From Pantoea sp. AS-PWVM4 (lineage in GTDB: Bacteria; Pseudomonadota; Gammaproteobacteria; Enterobacterales; Enterobacteriaceae), in contig NZ_ASZC01000011.1 in assembly GCF_000468095.1 (NCBI RefSeq), forward strand, positions 62,001-126,000: 64,000 nt of DNA. The letters are read 5' to 3'. The notes beneath the pieces were generated by a model. The model had not been told where the DNA came from and searched no databases. It saw only the letters and a list, made by a program, of their open reading frames with translations. A program made the translations under genes and the position numbers. Positions 1 to 8,362 of the stretch are shown here, piece after piece. Positions within the stretch are counted from its first letter, which is position 1; each line of letters starts with the position of its first letter.

Positions 1-55
1 GGAGCGCTATCTGCCAGCTAGAATCAGCCATACCTTAACCTCGCAGGAGAATACG

Positions 56-235
56 ATGTTTAACGTGGATGATTTTGTGCAGTCGAAAACCGGTGGTCCA
101 AAAATGTTGGTGCTACGCGTTGACGGCGATACCCTGTGGTGCGCCCGGATTGATGATGCCACCAAAAAGGAAATTGCGATCAAAGCCGATACCGTCAATC
201 TCTATCACGAAGACGGTGACTTCGGCGTGTGTTGA
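56..235 (+). CDS. Small DUF2158 (YodC-like) protein
   Basis: A 59-residue protein that begins MFNVDDFVQSKTGGPKM and ends in Cys. The pattern 'F..GD/DxVxxKSGGPxM...' with a later WF/WC..F-like segment is the layout of the DUF2158/YodC family of small cytoplasmic proteins, whose role is unknown. An AGGAGA ribosome site lies 6 bases before the ATG. The gene is too short to stand out by length alone, but the start context and family-like opening support it. It ends just before a convergent DUF3750 gene. Function is not claimed. Confidence 0.7.
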   Translation: MFNVDDFVQSKTGGPKMLVLRVDGDTLWCARIDDATKKEIAIKADTVNLYHEDGDFGVC

Positions 236-251
236 TGGGCTTCGCCGGGGA

Positions 252-1034
252 TTAGCCCGGCGGATTATCCTGCTGCACGTTGTCGCTGCCAATGCCGCCA
301 ATAAAAGGCAGTCGCAGACGCAATGGGGTAAAATCCAGCCCCATATTCAACCCCAGAATATTGAGTTCAAACCCTTCTTCCGCGCCGAGAGTCACCCCCG
401 CCACCCCCAGCACTGATACCTGAATCCCACGCCCCGATGGCGGCAACCCGATTGGCCGCCATAAAGGGCGATAATCTTTGCCGACCGCGTTGGCAGGCAA
501 ATCCAGCGCCAGTGCCGGTACTTCACGACCAATATGAGCAAGGAAGGTGTTGCTGTTCGGGCCTGGCCAGGCATGGTAGGTCTGCGGCCAGGGATAGGAT
601 TTGATCGCGGCTTCAATCTGCGGAATCATCGCCTGCGCTGCCGCCCCGCGATGATCGACCAGCAATCTTGGCCGCGCGCCATACCAGTAGCCATCGGGGA
701 GATTGGCGTTGTGACGCACTTTGTCATCGCTCCCCCAACTGATCACTTCATAGCGGTTGTACTGCGTTTCTCCGGCGCGTTTAAAAATAATCCACGGATG
801 GACCGCCACCGCCCCTTTCCAGCCATAGGTGGGGGCGGCATAGACCTGAACAATGGCTTGAGAAGCATAGATGCGTGGATCGGGGGCGATGCCAGCAGAA
901 TCTCGCCGTGCCGACCACCAGCCCCCGCGTTCGCTGGAGAGCTCACCGCTGCGGTTAGCCTGCGCCAGACTGGCTCCCAGCGAGAGCAACACAACACATA
1001 AAAACGTGAAGACAACGGCTTTCAATGGCAGCAT
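252..1034 (-). CDS. DUF3750 family exported protein
   Basis: A 260-residue protein with an N-terminal hydrophobic signal segment (about residues 4-26, ending in Ala-Gln-Ala) and then a soluble domain. The body has the conserved runs 'VQVYAAPTYGWKGAVAVHPW', 'YEVISWGSDD' and 'YHAWPGPNSNTF', which I recognise as the DUF3750 family found in Proteobacteria. The many Trp, His and Asn residues in conserved blocks hint at a periplasmic hydrolase-like fold, but no catalytic activity is established and none is claimed. It is convergent with the DUF2158 gene on its left and divergent from the reductase gene on its right. Confidence 0.7.
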   Translation of the reverse strand: MLPLKAVVFTFLCVVLLSLGASLAQANRSGELSSERGGWWSARRDSAGIAPDPRIYASQAIVQVYAAPTYGWKGAVAVHPWIIFKRAGETQYNRYEVISWGSDDKVRHNANLPDGYWYGARPRLLVDHRGAAAQAMIPQIEAAIKSYPWPQTYHAWPGPNSNTFLAHIGREVPALALDLPANAVGKDYRPLWRPIGLPPSGRGIQVSVLGVAGVTLGAEEGFELNILGLNMGLDFTPLRLRLPFIGGIGSDNVQQDNPPG

Positions 1035-1262
1035 TAAGGAAATCCTGTTGGTGAAAAAAACGTCTGATTATCTTGCAACGAAATGGTGAGTTTGTATTCA
1101 CTAACTATGTGGTGGGATATTCTAGCGGTGATGGTTGGCGTGGATGATTGTGACGCTACGTAAGGAGGCGCTGACGGTGGAGAATTAAAAGTCTGCTACA
1201 TTATTCTGTCATCATTACCATGCAGTATGGATGACCATCAAATTCATAAAAGGGTAATCATA

Positions 1263-2156
1263 ATGAACAACGAAAATCCCACTGTTGCGCTGATTGGCCC
1301 CGGCGCTATTGGCACCACCATTGCGGCTGCACTGCATGAGGTGGGACGCACGCCAACCATTTTTGGGCGCACGGCCCATCCGCAACTGGAGCTGCGTACC
1401 GATGAAGGCAACATCATTGTGCCTGGTCCGGTACTGACAAATCCGGCGGCAGTAGCTGCGCCCTTCGATCTGGTTTTCGTCGCTGTCAAAACGACGCAGA
1501 TTGCAGCCACCGCACCCTGGCTGACTGCGTTATGCCACGAACAGACGGTCGTCTGCGCGCTGCAAAACGGTGTTGAACAGCCAGCACAGTTGGCCCCCTT
1601 TGTCGCAGGTGCCACGGTTCTGCCCTCAGTGGTGTGGTTCCCTGCGCAACGTGAACCTGACGCCTCGGTGTGGCTGCGCGCCAAACCCCGCCTGACTCTG
1701 CCGGCGACCCCGCAGACCCACCTGGTGGTAGCTGCGTTACGCGATACCCGCTGTCAGGTCGATATCTCAGACGATTTTAAATCGATTGCCTGGCGTAAGT
1801 TATTGCAGAACGCGGTCGCCGGGTTGATGGTGATGGCAAATCGTCGTGCCGGAATGTTTTCGCGTCCTGATATCACTGAACTGGCGCTGGCGTATCTGCG
1901 CGAATGTCTGTCAGTAGCACGCGCAGAAGGCGCGAATCTGAGTGATGCGGTGCCACAGGAGATTGTCGATGGCTTCCATCGTGCACCGGTGGATTTAGGC
2001 ACCTCGATTCTGGCGGATCGCCAGGCCGATCGTCCGCTGGAATGGGACATCCGCAACGGCGTCGTACAGCGCTATGGCCGTGTCCACGGTATCGCTACCC
2101 CGATTAGCGATGTGGTGGTGCCGCTGCTGGCGGCGGGCAGTGACGGGCCGGGTTGA
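1263..2156 (+). CDS. Ketopantoate reductase-like (ApbA/PanE family) oxidoreductase
   Basis: A 297-residue NAD(P)-dependent reductase. The Rossmann motif LIGPGAIGTT is near residue 10-20. The family's QNG substrate loop (CALQNGVEQ) is near residue 100, and the catalytic-type lysine is K179 in AWRKLLQNAV. The family reduces 2-ketopantoate to pantoate, but many paralogues act on other 2-oxo acids, so the substrate is open. I chose the ATG at 1263 because the Rossmann strand starts right after it; an ATG at 1227 would add 12 residues. The gene stands alone and ends at a terminator shared with convergent guaA. A second member of this family lies in the island at 33162-34241. Confidence 0.8.
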   Translation: MNNENPTVALIGPGAIGTTIAAALHEVGRTPTIFGRTAHPQLELRTDEGNIIVPGPVLTNPAAVAAPFDLVFVAVKTTQIAATAPWLTALCHEQTVVCALQNGVEQPAQLAPFVAGATVLPSVVWFPAQREPDASVWLRAKPRLTLPATPQTHLVVAALRDTRCQVDISDDFKSIAWRKLLQNAVAGLMVMANRRAGMFSRPDITELALAYLRECLSVARAEGANLSDAVPQEIVDGFHRAPVDLGTSILADRQADRPLEWDIRNGVVQRYGRVHGIATPISDVVVPLLAAGSDGPG

Positions 2157-2162
2157 TGAAAC

Positions 2163-2187
2163 AAAAAAGCCCGCAATAATGCGGGCT
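2163..2187 (-). terminator. Intrinsic terminator of guaBA
   Basis: AGCCCGC and GCGGGCT flank a six-base loop. Read on the minus strand the stem is followed by a run of six T. It lies between the convergent ends of the reductase gene and guaA and fits a terminator for guaBA; the reductase side has no T run. Confidence 0.85.
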
Positions 2188-2215
2188 CAGGATGATTATG
2201 CAACTGAAGTGGGGA

Positions 2216-3796
2216 TTATTCCCACTCAATGGTTGCCGGTGGTTTACCTGAAATATCGTAAACCACACGCGAAATGCCGTTCACTTCGTTGATGATGCGG
2301 TTGGAGACACGACCAAGGAAGTCATACGGCAGGTGCGCCCAATGTGCGGTCATAAAGTCGATGGTTTCGACTGCGCGCAGTGACACCACCCAATCGTATT
2401 TACGACCATCGCCCATCACCCCCACAGAACGGACCGGCAGGAACACGGTGAACGCCTGGCTGACTTTGTTATACAGGTCAGCTTTATGCAGTTCTTCAAT
2501 GAAGATGGCATCGGCACGACGCAGCAGGTCGCAATACTCTTTCTTCACTTCGCCCAGCACGCGCACGCCAAGGCCCGGACCCGGGAACGGGTGACGGTAC
2601 AGCATGGCATATGGCAGGCCCAGCTCCAGACCGATTTTGCGCACTTCGTCTTTGAACAACTCTTTCAGCGGCTCGACCAGACCCAGCTTCATCTCTTTCG
2701 GCAGGCCACCGACGTTGTGGTGCGATTTGATGACATGCGCTTTGCCAGTGGCAGAAGCCGCAGACTCAATCACATCCGGATAGATGGTGCCCTGTGCCAG
2801 CCATTTTACGTCAGTCAGTTTGCCCGCTTCTTCATCGAAGACTTCAACGAATACGCGACCGATGATTTTGCGTTTGGCTTCCGGATCGTTTTCACCCGCC
2901 AGCGCTTCAAGGAAACGCGTTTCCGCCGCTACGTGGACAATGTTCAGCCCGAAGTGGTCGCCAAACATCTCCAGCACCTGGTCAGCTTCGTTCAGACGCA
3001 GCAGGCCGTTGTCGACGAATACACAGGTCAGACGGTCACCAATCGCGCGGTGCAGCAGCATCGCAGTGACGGAAGAATCCACGCCGCCAGACAGGCCCAG
3101 GATGACTTTGTCTTCGCCGACCTGCTCGCGAATACGCTCAACCGCATCTTCGATGATTTTTGCCGGGGTCCACAGCGCTTCACAGCCGCAGATATCGCGC
3201 ACAAAGCGCTCCAGCATACGCAGCCCCTGACGGGTGTGAGTCACTTCCGGGTGGAACTGCACGCCGTAAAAACGCTTCTCTTCGTTGGCCATGATGGCAA
3301 ACGGACAGGTTTCGGTGCTGGCGACGGTAACGAAGTCAGCCGGGATGGCAGTCACTTTGTCACCGTGGCTCATCCATACGTCCAGCAGCGGTTTGCCTGC
3401 GTCGCTGATGGCATCTTCGATGTCACGAATCAGCGCGCTCGGGGTTGTCACTTCAACCTGCGCATAACCAAACTCACGTTCGGTGGAGCCTTCAACTTTA
3501 CCACCCAGCTGCATCGCCATGGTCTGCATGCCATAGCACACGCCCAGCACCGGCACGCCAGCGTTGAAAACGTATTCCGGTGCACGCGGGCTGTTCAGTT
3601 CGGTAGTACTTTCCGGGCCGCCAGAAAGAATGATGCCGTTCGGGTTGAACTGACGAATTTGCTCTTCGGTGACATCCCACGCCCAGAGTTCGCAGTAGAC
3701 GCCCAGCTCACGCACGCGGCGCGCGACCAGTTGCGTATACTGAGAACCAAAATCGAGGATCAAAATGCGATGTTTATGAATATTTTCAGTCGTCAT
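2216..3796 (-). CDS. guaA: GMP synthase (glutamine-hydrolysing)
   Basis: 526 residues (E. coli 525). Converts XMP to GMP with ATP and glutamine, the last step of guanine nucleotide synthesis in the cytoplasm. The N-terminal class I glutamine amidotransferase domain has its nucleophile Cys87 in LGVCYGMQ and the His-Glu pair in [10 protein letters not shown]. The ATP-pyrophosphatase P-loop SGGVDSS follows near residue 233, and the C-terminal dimerisation domain ends PPATIEWE. It lies 72 bases downstream of guaB on the same strand, with a hairpin in the gap, so the two form the guaBA operon. Confidence 0.98.
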   Translation of the reverse strand: MTTENIHKHRILILDFGSQYTQLVARRVRELGVYCELWAWDVTEEQIRQFNPNGIILSGGPESTTELNSPRAPEYVFNAGVPVLGVCYGMQTMAMQLGGKVEGSTEREFGYAQVEVTTPSALIRDIEDAISDAGKPLLDVWMSHGDKVTAIPADFVTVASTETCPFAIMANEEKRFYGVQFHPEVTHTRQGLRMLERFVRDICGCEALWTPAKIIEDAVERIREQVGEDKVILGLSGGVDSSVTAMLLHRAIGDRLTCVFVDNGLLRLNEADQVLEMFGDHFGLNIVHVAAETRFLEALAGENDPEAKRKIIGRVFVEVFDEEAGKLTDVKWLAQGTIYPDVIESAASATGKAHVIKSHHNVGGLPKEMKLGLVEPLKELFKDEVRKIGLELGLPYAMLYRHPFPGPGLGVRVLGEVKKEYCDLLRRADAIFIEELHKADLYNKVSQAFTVFLPVRSVGVMGDGRKYDWVVSLRAVETIDFMTAHWAHLPYDFLGRVSNRIINEVNGISRVVYDISGKPPATIEWE

Positions 3797-3833
3797 TGCG
3801 GCGTTTCCATTGGGATGGACTTAATAATAAAAG

Positions 3834-3853
3834 CGCCCGGCTAAAGCCGGGCG
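3834..3853 (-). terminator. guaB-guaA intercistronic hairpin
   Basis: A 9-base-pair GC-rich stem (CGCCCGGCT / AGCCGGGCG) with a two-base loop lies in the guaB-guaA gap. On the minus strand it is followed by CTTTTATTATT, a broken T tract. It could be a partial terminator that lowers guaA relative to guaB, or a stem that protects the guaB message end. Confidence 0.6.
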
Positions 3854-3868
3854 GTAAATCTTACGGGA

Positions 3869-5335
3869 TTATGAACCCAAGCGGTAGTTCGGCGACTCTT
3901 TGGTGATGGTCACGTCATGGACGTGGCTCTCCTGAATGCCTGCGCCGCTGATGCGCACAAATTCTGCTTTGGTGCGCAGGTCATCGATAGTCGGACAACC
4001 GGTCAGACCCATACAGGAGCGCAAACCGCCCATCTGCTGGTGCACGATCTCTTTCAGACGGCCTTTATAGGCTACGCGACCTTCGATACCTTCCGGCACC
4101 AGTTTGTCGGCGGCATTATCGGTCTGGAAGTAACGGTCTGAAGAACCTTTAGACATCGCGCCCAGTGAACCCATGCCACGGTAGGATTTGAATGAACGGC
4201 CCTGATACAGCTCGATTTCACCCGGAGATTCTTCCGTACCCGCCAGCATAGAGCCGACCATGACTGCCGCCGCACCGGCTGCGATTGCTTTTGCGATGTC
4301 GCCAGAGAAACGGATACCGCCATCAGCAATCACCGGAATACCGGTACCTTCCAGCGCTTCTACCGCGTCAGAAACGGCGGTGATCTGCGGAACACCTACG
4401 CCGGTTACGATACGGGTAGTACAGATGGAGCCAGGGCCAATACCCACTTTCACCGCGCTCACACCCGCCTGCGCCAGCGCCAGCGCACCAGCACCGGTGG
4501 CAACGTTGCCGCCGATAATCTCGAGGTCCGGGTATTTCGCACGGGTTTCACGGATACGCTGCAACACACCTTCAGAGTGACCGTGTGAGGAGTCGATCAG
4601 CAGAACGTCCACGCCTGCCGCAACCAGCGCATCAACACGCTCTTCGTTGCCCGCACCGGCACCTACCGCCGCACCCACACGCAGACGGCCCTGCGCATCT
4701 TTACAGGCGTTCGGTTTACGTTCGGCTTTCTGGAAATCTTTAACGGTGATCATGCCCAGCAGGTGGAAGCTGTCATCCACCACCAGCGCTTTCTCAACGC
4801 GTTTTTCGTGCATTTTCTGCAACACGATGTCACGGGCTTCGCCCTCTTTCACCGTGACCAGGCGCTCTTTCGGTGTCATCACCGCAGAAACTGGCTGGCT
4901 CAGATCGGTCACGAAACGCACGTCACGACCGGTGATGATACCTACCAATTCGTTGTCGGCATTAACCACCGGGTAACCGGCAAAGCCGTTACGCTCGGTC
5001 AGTTCTTTCACTTCCGCCAGGGTGGTGGTCGGCAGCACGGTTTGTGGCTCGGTGACCACGCCGCTTTCGTGTTTCTTCACCTTGCGAACTTCATCCGCCT
5101 GGCGCTCAATTGACATGTTTTTGTGGATAAAGCCCAGACCACCTTCCTGTGCCAGCGCGATCGCCAGACCGGCTTCGGTCACGGTGTCCATCGCTGCGGA
5201 GAGCATAGGGATGTTCAGACGAATGTTTTTCGTCAGTTGGGTGCTGAGATCGGCCGTGTTAGGCAGAACGGTAGAATGAGCAGGAACGAGCAGAACGTCG
5301 TCAAATGTGAGTGCTTCTTTAGCGATTCGTAGCAT
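3869..5335 (-). CDS. guaB: IMP dehydrogenase
   Basis: 488 residues, the same as E. coli. Oxidises IMP to XMP with NAD+, the committed step towards GMP. A TIM barrel is interrupted after about residue 90 by two CBS domains ([12 protein letters not shown] and [13 protein letters not shown]). The catalytic loop [15 protein letters not shown] holds the active Cys near 305. The C-terminal flap and potassium-site residues are present. First gene of guaBA and divergent from xseA; a PurR-like site overlaps its promoter. Confidence 0.98.
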   Translation of the reverse strand: MLRIAKEALTFDDVLLVPAHSTVLPNTADLSTQLTKNIRLNIPMLSAAMDTVTEAGLAIALAQEGGLGFIHKNMSIERQADEVRKVKKHESGVVTEPQTVLPTTTLAEVKELTERNGFAGYPVVNADNELVGIITGRDVRFVTDLSQPVSAVMTPKERLVTVKEGEARDIVLQKMHEKRVEKALVVDDSFHLLGMITVKDFQKAERKPNACKDAQGRLRVGAAVGAGAGNEERVDALVAAGVDVLLIDSSHGHSEGVLQRIRETRAKYPDLEIIGGNVATGAGALALAQAGVSAVKVGIGPGSICTTRIVTGVGVPQITAVSDAVEALEGTGIPVIADGGIRFSGDIAKAIAAGAAAVMVGSMLAGTEESPGEIELYQGRSFKSYRGMGSLGAMSKGSSDRYFQTDNAADKLVPEGIEGRVAYKGRLKEIVHQQMGGLRSCMGLTGCPTIDDLRTKAEFVRISGAGIQESHVHDVTITKESPNYRLGS

Positions 5336-5387
5336 GGCAATATCTCAACCTGGGGGTGAATGAGAACAGATAAAATATTGCCGCGGC

Positions 5388-5413
5388 ATTATACAGGCCG
5401 AAATCGGTTGCCT
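5388..5413 (-). promoter_or_regulatory. guaBA promoter -10 and PurR-like operator
   Basis: On the minus strand a perfect TATAAT (5388-5393) lies about 50 bases before guaB. Just upstream is AGGCAACCGATTTCGG (5398-5413), a degenerate match to the PurR box ACGCAAACGTTTTCGT. guaBA is PurR-repressed in E. coli. The -35 is poor and would sit at the edge of the box. The identification is by motif and context. Confidence 0.6.
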
Positions 5414-5505
5414 CCAGTGTTTTTTCAGAAAAACTCTTGATCCCCTGTACCAGCCATGTAGTATCGGTTAATTAACCCTCTGATTTGATATTTGATCTCC
5501 ATCAC

Positions 5506-6864
5506 ATGTCGCTACCGCCAACCGCCAATATTTTTACTGTCAGCCGCCTGAATACCACGGTGCGTCAACTGCTGGAAAATGAAATGGGCCTGGTGTGGCT
5601 CAGTGCTGAGATATCCAACTTTACCCAACCGGCATCCGGCCACTGGTACTTCACCCTGAAGGATGATGGTGCCCAGGTACGCTGTGCCATGTTCCGTAAC
5701 AGCAACCGTCGGGTGGCCTTTCGCCCCCAGCACGGTCAGCAGGTGCTGGTGCGTGCCAGTATCACGCTGTACGAACCGCGTGGCGACTATCAACTGATTA
5801 TCGAAAGCATGCATCCGGCCGGTGAAGGCTTGTTGCAGCAGCAGTTCGAACAGTTGAAAACCCGGCTGGCGGCAGAGGGTTTATTTGATCAGCAATTTAA
5901 ACAACCGCTGCCGGACCCGGCACGCCAGGTTGGGGTGATCACATCGGCAACCGGCGCAGCGCTGCACGATGTGCTGCGCGTGCTGCACCGTCGTGACCCT
6001 TCCCTGCCGGTGGTGATTTATCCCACCGCGGTGCAGGGAGTGGATGCCCCCGCTGCGATTGTGCGCGCTATTGAACTGGCAAACCTACGCGATGAATGTG
6101 ATGTGCTGATTGTCGGACGCGGTGGCGGTTCGCTGGAAGATTTGTGGAGCTTCAACGACGAACGCGTGGCGCGCGCCATTTTTGCCAGCCGCTTGCCGAT
6201 TGTCAGCGCAGTCGGCCACGAAACTGATGTCACCATCGCCGATTTCGTTGCCGACCTGCGTGCGCCAACCCCCTCAGCCGCCGCTGAGCTGGTGAGCCGT
6301 AATCAGCTGGAATTGTTGCGCCGTCTGCAATCTCAGCAGCAACGCCTGGAAATGGCGATGGATTACTATCTGGCGCAGCAGCAGCGCCGCTACACGCGTA
6401 TTCTGCATCGCTTGCAGCAGCAACACCCGCAACTGCGGCTGGCACGACAAAACACCGCCCTGCTGCAATTGCAGCAGAAACTCCATGACGCAATGGATCA
6501 GCGTCTGCGTAGCGCCAGTCGTCAACAGGATCGTCTGCTACAACGCCTGAACGCACAGCAGCCACAGCCACGTATTTTGCGTGCTCAGCAACAGCTACAG
6601 CAGTGGCAATATCGGCTGCAACAGGGAATGCAGAACCAGTTAAATCAGCATCGTCAGCGCTTCGGCACGCTGGCGGCACAACTTGAAGGGGTCAGCCCGT
6701 TGGCGACCCTGGCGCGTGGCTTTAGCGTCACCACGGATACCCAGGGCCATGTGGTGAAGAAAATGCAGCAGCTGAGCAAAGGCGATCTGCTACGCACCCG
6801 GCTGGATGATGGTTGGGTGGAAAGTGAAGTGACCGCCCTTACCCCTCGTAAGTCTGCGCAATAA
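5506..6864 (+). CDS. xseA: Exodeoxyribonuclease VII large subunit
   Basis: 452 residues (E. coli 456). With XseB it forms ExoVII, which degrades single-stranded DNA from both ends. The N-terminal OB fold begins [20 protein letters not shown]; the catalytic core holds [16 protein letters not shown] and [28 protein letters not shown]; then comes a long Gln/Arg-rich coiled coil (about 270-400). I chose the ATG at 5506 over an upstream ATG at 5485 because it gives the family N-terminus [10 protein letters not shown]. The stop codon TAA lies in a repeat-like GCGCAATAAATCGC, so the last residues come from a REP element. Confidence 0.96.
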   Translation: MSLPPTANIFTVSRLNTTVRQLLENEMGLVWLSAEISNFTQPASGHWYFTLKDDGAQVRCAMFRNSNRRVAFRPQHGQQVLVRASITLYEPRGDYQLIIESMHPAGEGLLQQQFEQLKTRLAAEGLFDQQFKQPLPDPARQVGVITSATGAALHDVLRVLHRRDPSLPVVIYPTAVQGVDAPAAIVRAIELANLRDECDVLIVGRGGGSLEDLWSFNDERVARAIFASRLPIVSAVGHETDVTIADFVADLRAPTPSAAAELVSRNQLELLRRLQSQQQRLEMAMDYYLAQQQRRYTRILHRLQQQHPQLRLARQNTALLQLQQKLHDAMDQRLRSASRQQDRLLQRLNAQQPQPRILRAQQQLQQWQYRLQQGMQNQLNQHRQRFGTLAAQLEGVSPLATLARGFSVTTDTQGHVVKKMQQLSKGDLLRTRLDDGWVESEVTALTPRKSAQ

Positions 6865-6900
6865 ATCGCAAAACCTTGCGCGATAAATCGCGCCGCTACG
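6856..6900 (+). repeat. REP doublet at xseA 3' end
   Basis: A degenerate half (GCGCAATAAATCGC, 6856-6869) is followed by a full unit in the opposite sense of the family, GCGCGATAAATCGCGCCGC plus CTACG (6878-6900). The TAA stop of xseA lies inside the first half. Each full unit is a hairpin, GCGCGAT-TT-ATCGCGC, with a GTAG tetranucleotide at its foot. Confidence 0.8.
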
Positions 6901-6946
6901 GGCCTTGCTATACTTTCTGACACATTCATCTGTCAGGGAGTCTGAT

Positions 6947-7960
6947 ATGCCTTACAGCGTGATTCCGCCTTACATGTTGCGCAATATTATTGCGCATGGC
7001 TCCGCTCCACAGCAGGATTATGCACGCCGCACGCTGACCCATGTTCAACATCTGATGGCCGAACACAAACGCACCACCTCCCCCAATAGCGCGGCCACAC
7101 CCGGCCAGGTGGTGCGTGCGATTTACGATGCCGAACATACGCAAAATCTGCCCGGCACGCTGTTACGCCAGGAAGGCCAGCCTGGCAACGGTGACGTGGC
7201 AGCAGAAGAAGCCTGGGACTATCTCGGGATCACTTACGATTTCTACTGGCAAATCTATCAACGTAACTCGCTGGATAACCGGGGATTAAAACTGGACGGT
7301 ACCGTGCATTACGGCAAGGAGTATCAGAACGCGTTCTGGAACGGCCAGCAAATGGTGTTCGGTGACGGCGATGGTGAGATCTTTAATCGTTTTACCATCG
7401 CCATCGACGTAGTGGCGCATGAACTAACCCACGGCGTGACCGAAAGCGAAGCCGGGTTGGTTTATTTCTCACAGTCGGGTGCGCTGAATGAGTCGATGTC
7501 GGATGTGTTCGGTTCGCTGGTAAAACAATTTCACCAGCAGCAAACCGCCGATCAGGCCGACTGGATCATCGGGGAAGGGTTGCTGGCAAAAGGGATCAAC
7601 GGACGCGGCCTGCGCTCCATGTCAGCGCCTGGCACGGCGTATGACGATCCGATGTTAGGAAAAGATCCGCAACCTGCCGATATGGCCCATTACATCGAAA
7701 CCCGTGATGATAATGGTGGCGTACACCTCAACTCCGGGATTCCTAACCGGGCATTTTATCTCGCTGCCAAAGCGCTGGGCGGTTTTGCCTGGGAACTGGC
7801 GGGTCAGGCATGGTATGACACGTTATGTGACCGTAGCCTGCCGCAGGATGCGAATTTCAGCACCTTTGCTGGCTTTACCATCCAGCATGCCAGCAAACGC
7901 TTTAATCGCTCAGTGGCGGATGCAATTCAATCTGCATGGCAGGAGGTAGGTGTGATGTGA
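6947..7960 (+). CDS. Protealysin-like M4 metalloprotease
   Basis: 337 residues. A thermolysin-family (M4) zinc protease of the short, protealysin type. It has no signal peptide and starts with the short propeptide signature SVIPPYMLRNI. Zinc and catalytic residues are visible: HELTH at 158-162, the third zinc ligand E182 in GALNESMSD, and the catalytic His260 in NGGVHLNSGIPNRAFY. Protealysins are made as autoprocessed precursors, act inside the cell or leave by non-classical routes, and cleave actin-like host proteins in some Serratia. The ATG at 6947 is chosen because it begins the propeptide motif. The next gene overlaps its stop codon and encodes an emfourin-like inhibitor. Confidence 0.93.
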   Translation: MPYSVIPPYMLRNIIAHGSAPQQDYARRTLTHVQHLMAEHKRTTSPNSAATPGQVVRAIYDAEHTQNLPGTLLRQEGQPGNGDVAAEEAWDYLGITYDFYWQIYQRNSLDNRGLKLDGTVHYGKEYQNAFWNGQQMVFGDGDGEIFNRFTIAIDVVAHELTHGVTESEAGLVYFSQSGALNESMSDVFGSLVKQFHQQQTADQADWIIGEGLLAKGINGRGLRSMSAPGTAYDDPMLGKDPQPADMAHYIETRDDNGGVHLNSGIPNRAFYLAAKALGGFAWELAGQAWYDTLCDRSLPQDANFSTFAGFTIQHASKRFNRSVADAIQSAWQEVGVM

Positions 7961-8292
7961 ACATTCCCCCACTCACCGATGATGCGATTATTGAACTGGC
8001 TCGCGAAGGCGGGCTGGCTTTTATCCCACATTTACGTGGCGAACGCCGTTTTGCCCTGGCGCAATTGCCTGAACCACAAAAACACCGGGTATGCAGCGTG
8101 CTTGAGCAGGCGATGTCACTGGGTGAACCAGAAGATCAGGCTGCCAGCATGGGGCGTGGCGATCAACGCTATTTTCGCCTGCAAATCAGTTATGCCACCC
8201 ATCAGCAGTCAGGAACGATTGTGATACTGATTCCTGAGCAGGTTGCGCCACCCGAGCTGGAAGCGCTGTGGCGAGATGGCGAACAGGCATAA
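7957..8292 (+). CDS. Emfourin-like protealysin inhibitor
   Basis: 111 residues, starting MNIPPLTDDAIIELAREGG. It has the size, acidic character and position of emfourin, the small protein inhibitor encoded directly after protealysin in Serratia. I place the start at the GTG at 7957, inside the protease's ATG-TGA end, because an AGGAGG ribosome site at 7941-7946 is correctly spaced for it; an ATG at 7936 lies upstream of that site. Overlapping stop and start point to translational coupling of protease and inhibitor. The identification rests on context and general resemblance rather than a catalytic motif. Confidence 0.82.
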   Translation: MNIPPLTDDAIIELAREGGLAFIPHLRGERRFALAQLPEPQKHRVCSVLEQAMSLGEPEDQAASMGRGDQRYFRLQISYATHQQSGTIVILIPEQVAPPELEALWRDGEQA

Positions 8293-8322
8293 AAAAAGGA
8301 CCGGCGATGTCGGTCCTTTTTT
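8291..8322. terminator. Bidirectional terminator between emfourin gene and gcd
   Basis: AGGACCG / CGGTCCT stem with a 7-base loop, preceded by seven A and followed by six T, so it can stop transcription from both convergent sides. Confidence 0.9.
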
Positions 8323-8362
8323 CGTTTACCCGGCCAGCAGGCACTGGCCGAGGCAGTGACGG

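Noticed and set aside
2486..3844. Open frame of 452 codons on the plus strand
   Set aside because: Antisense to guaA; same shadow composition, no recognisable domain.
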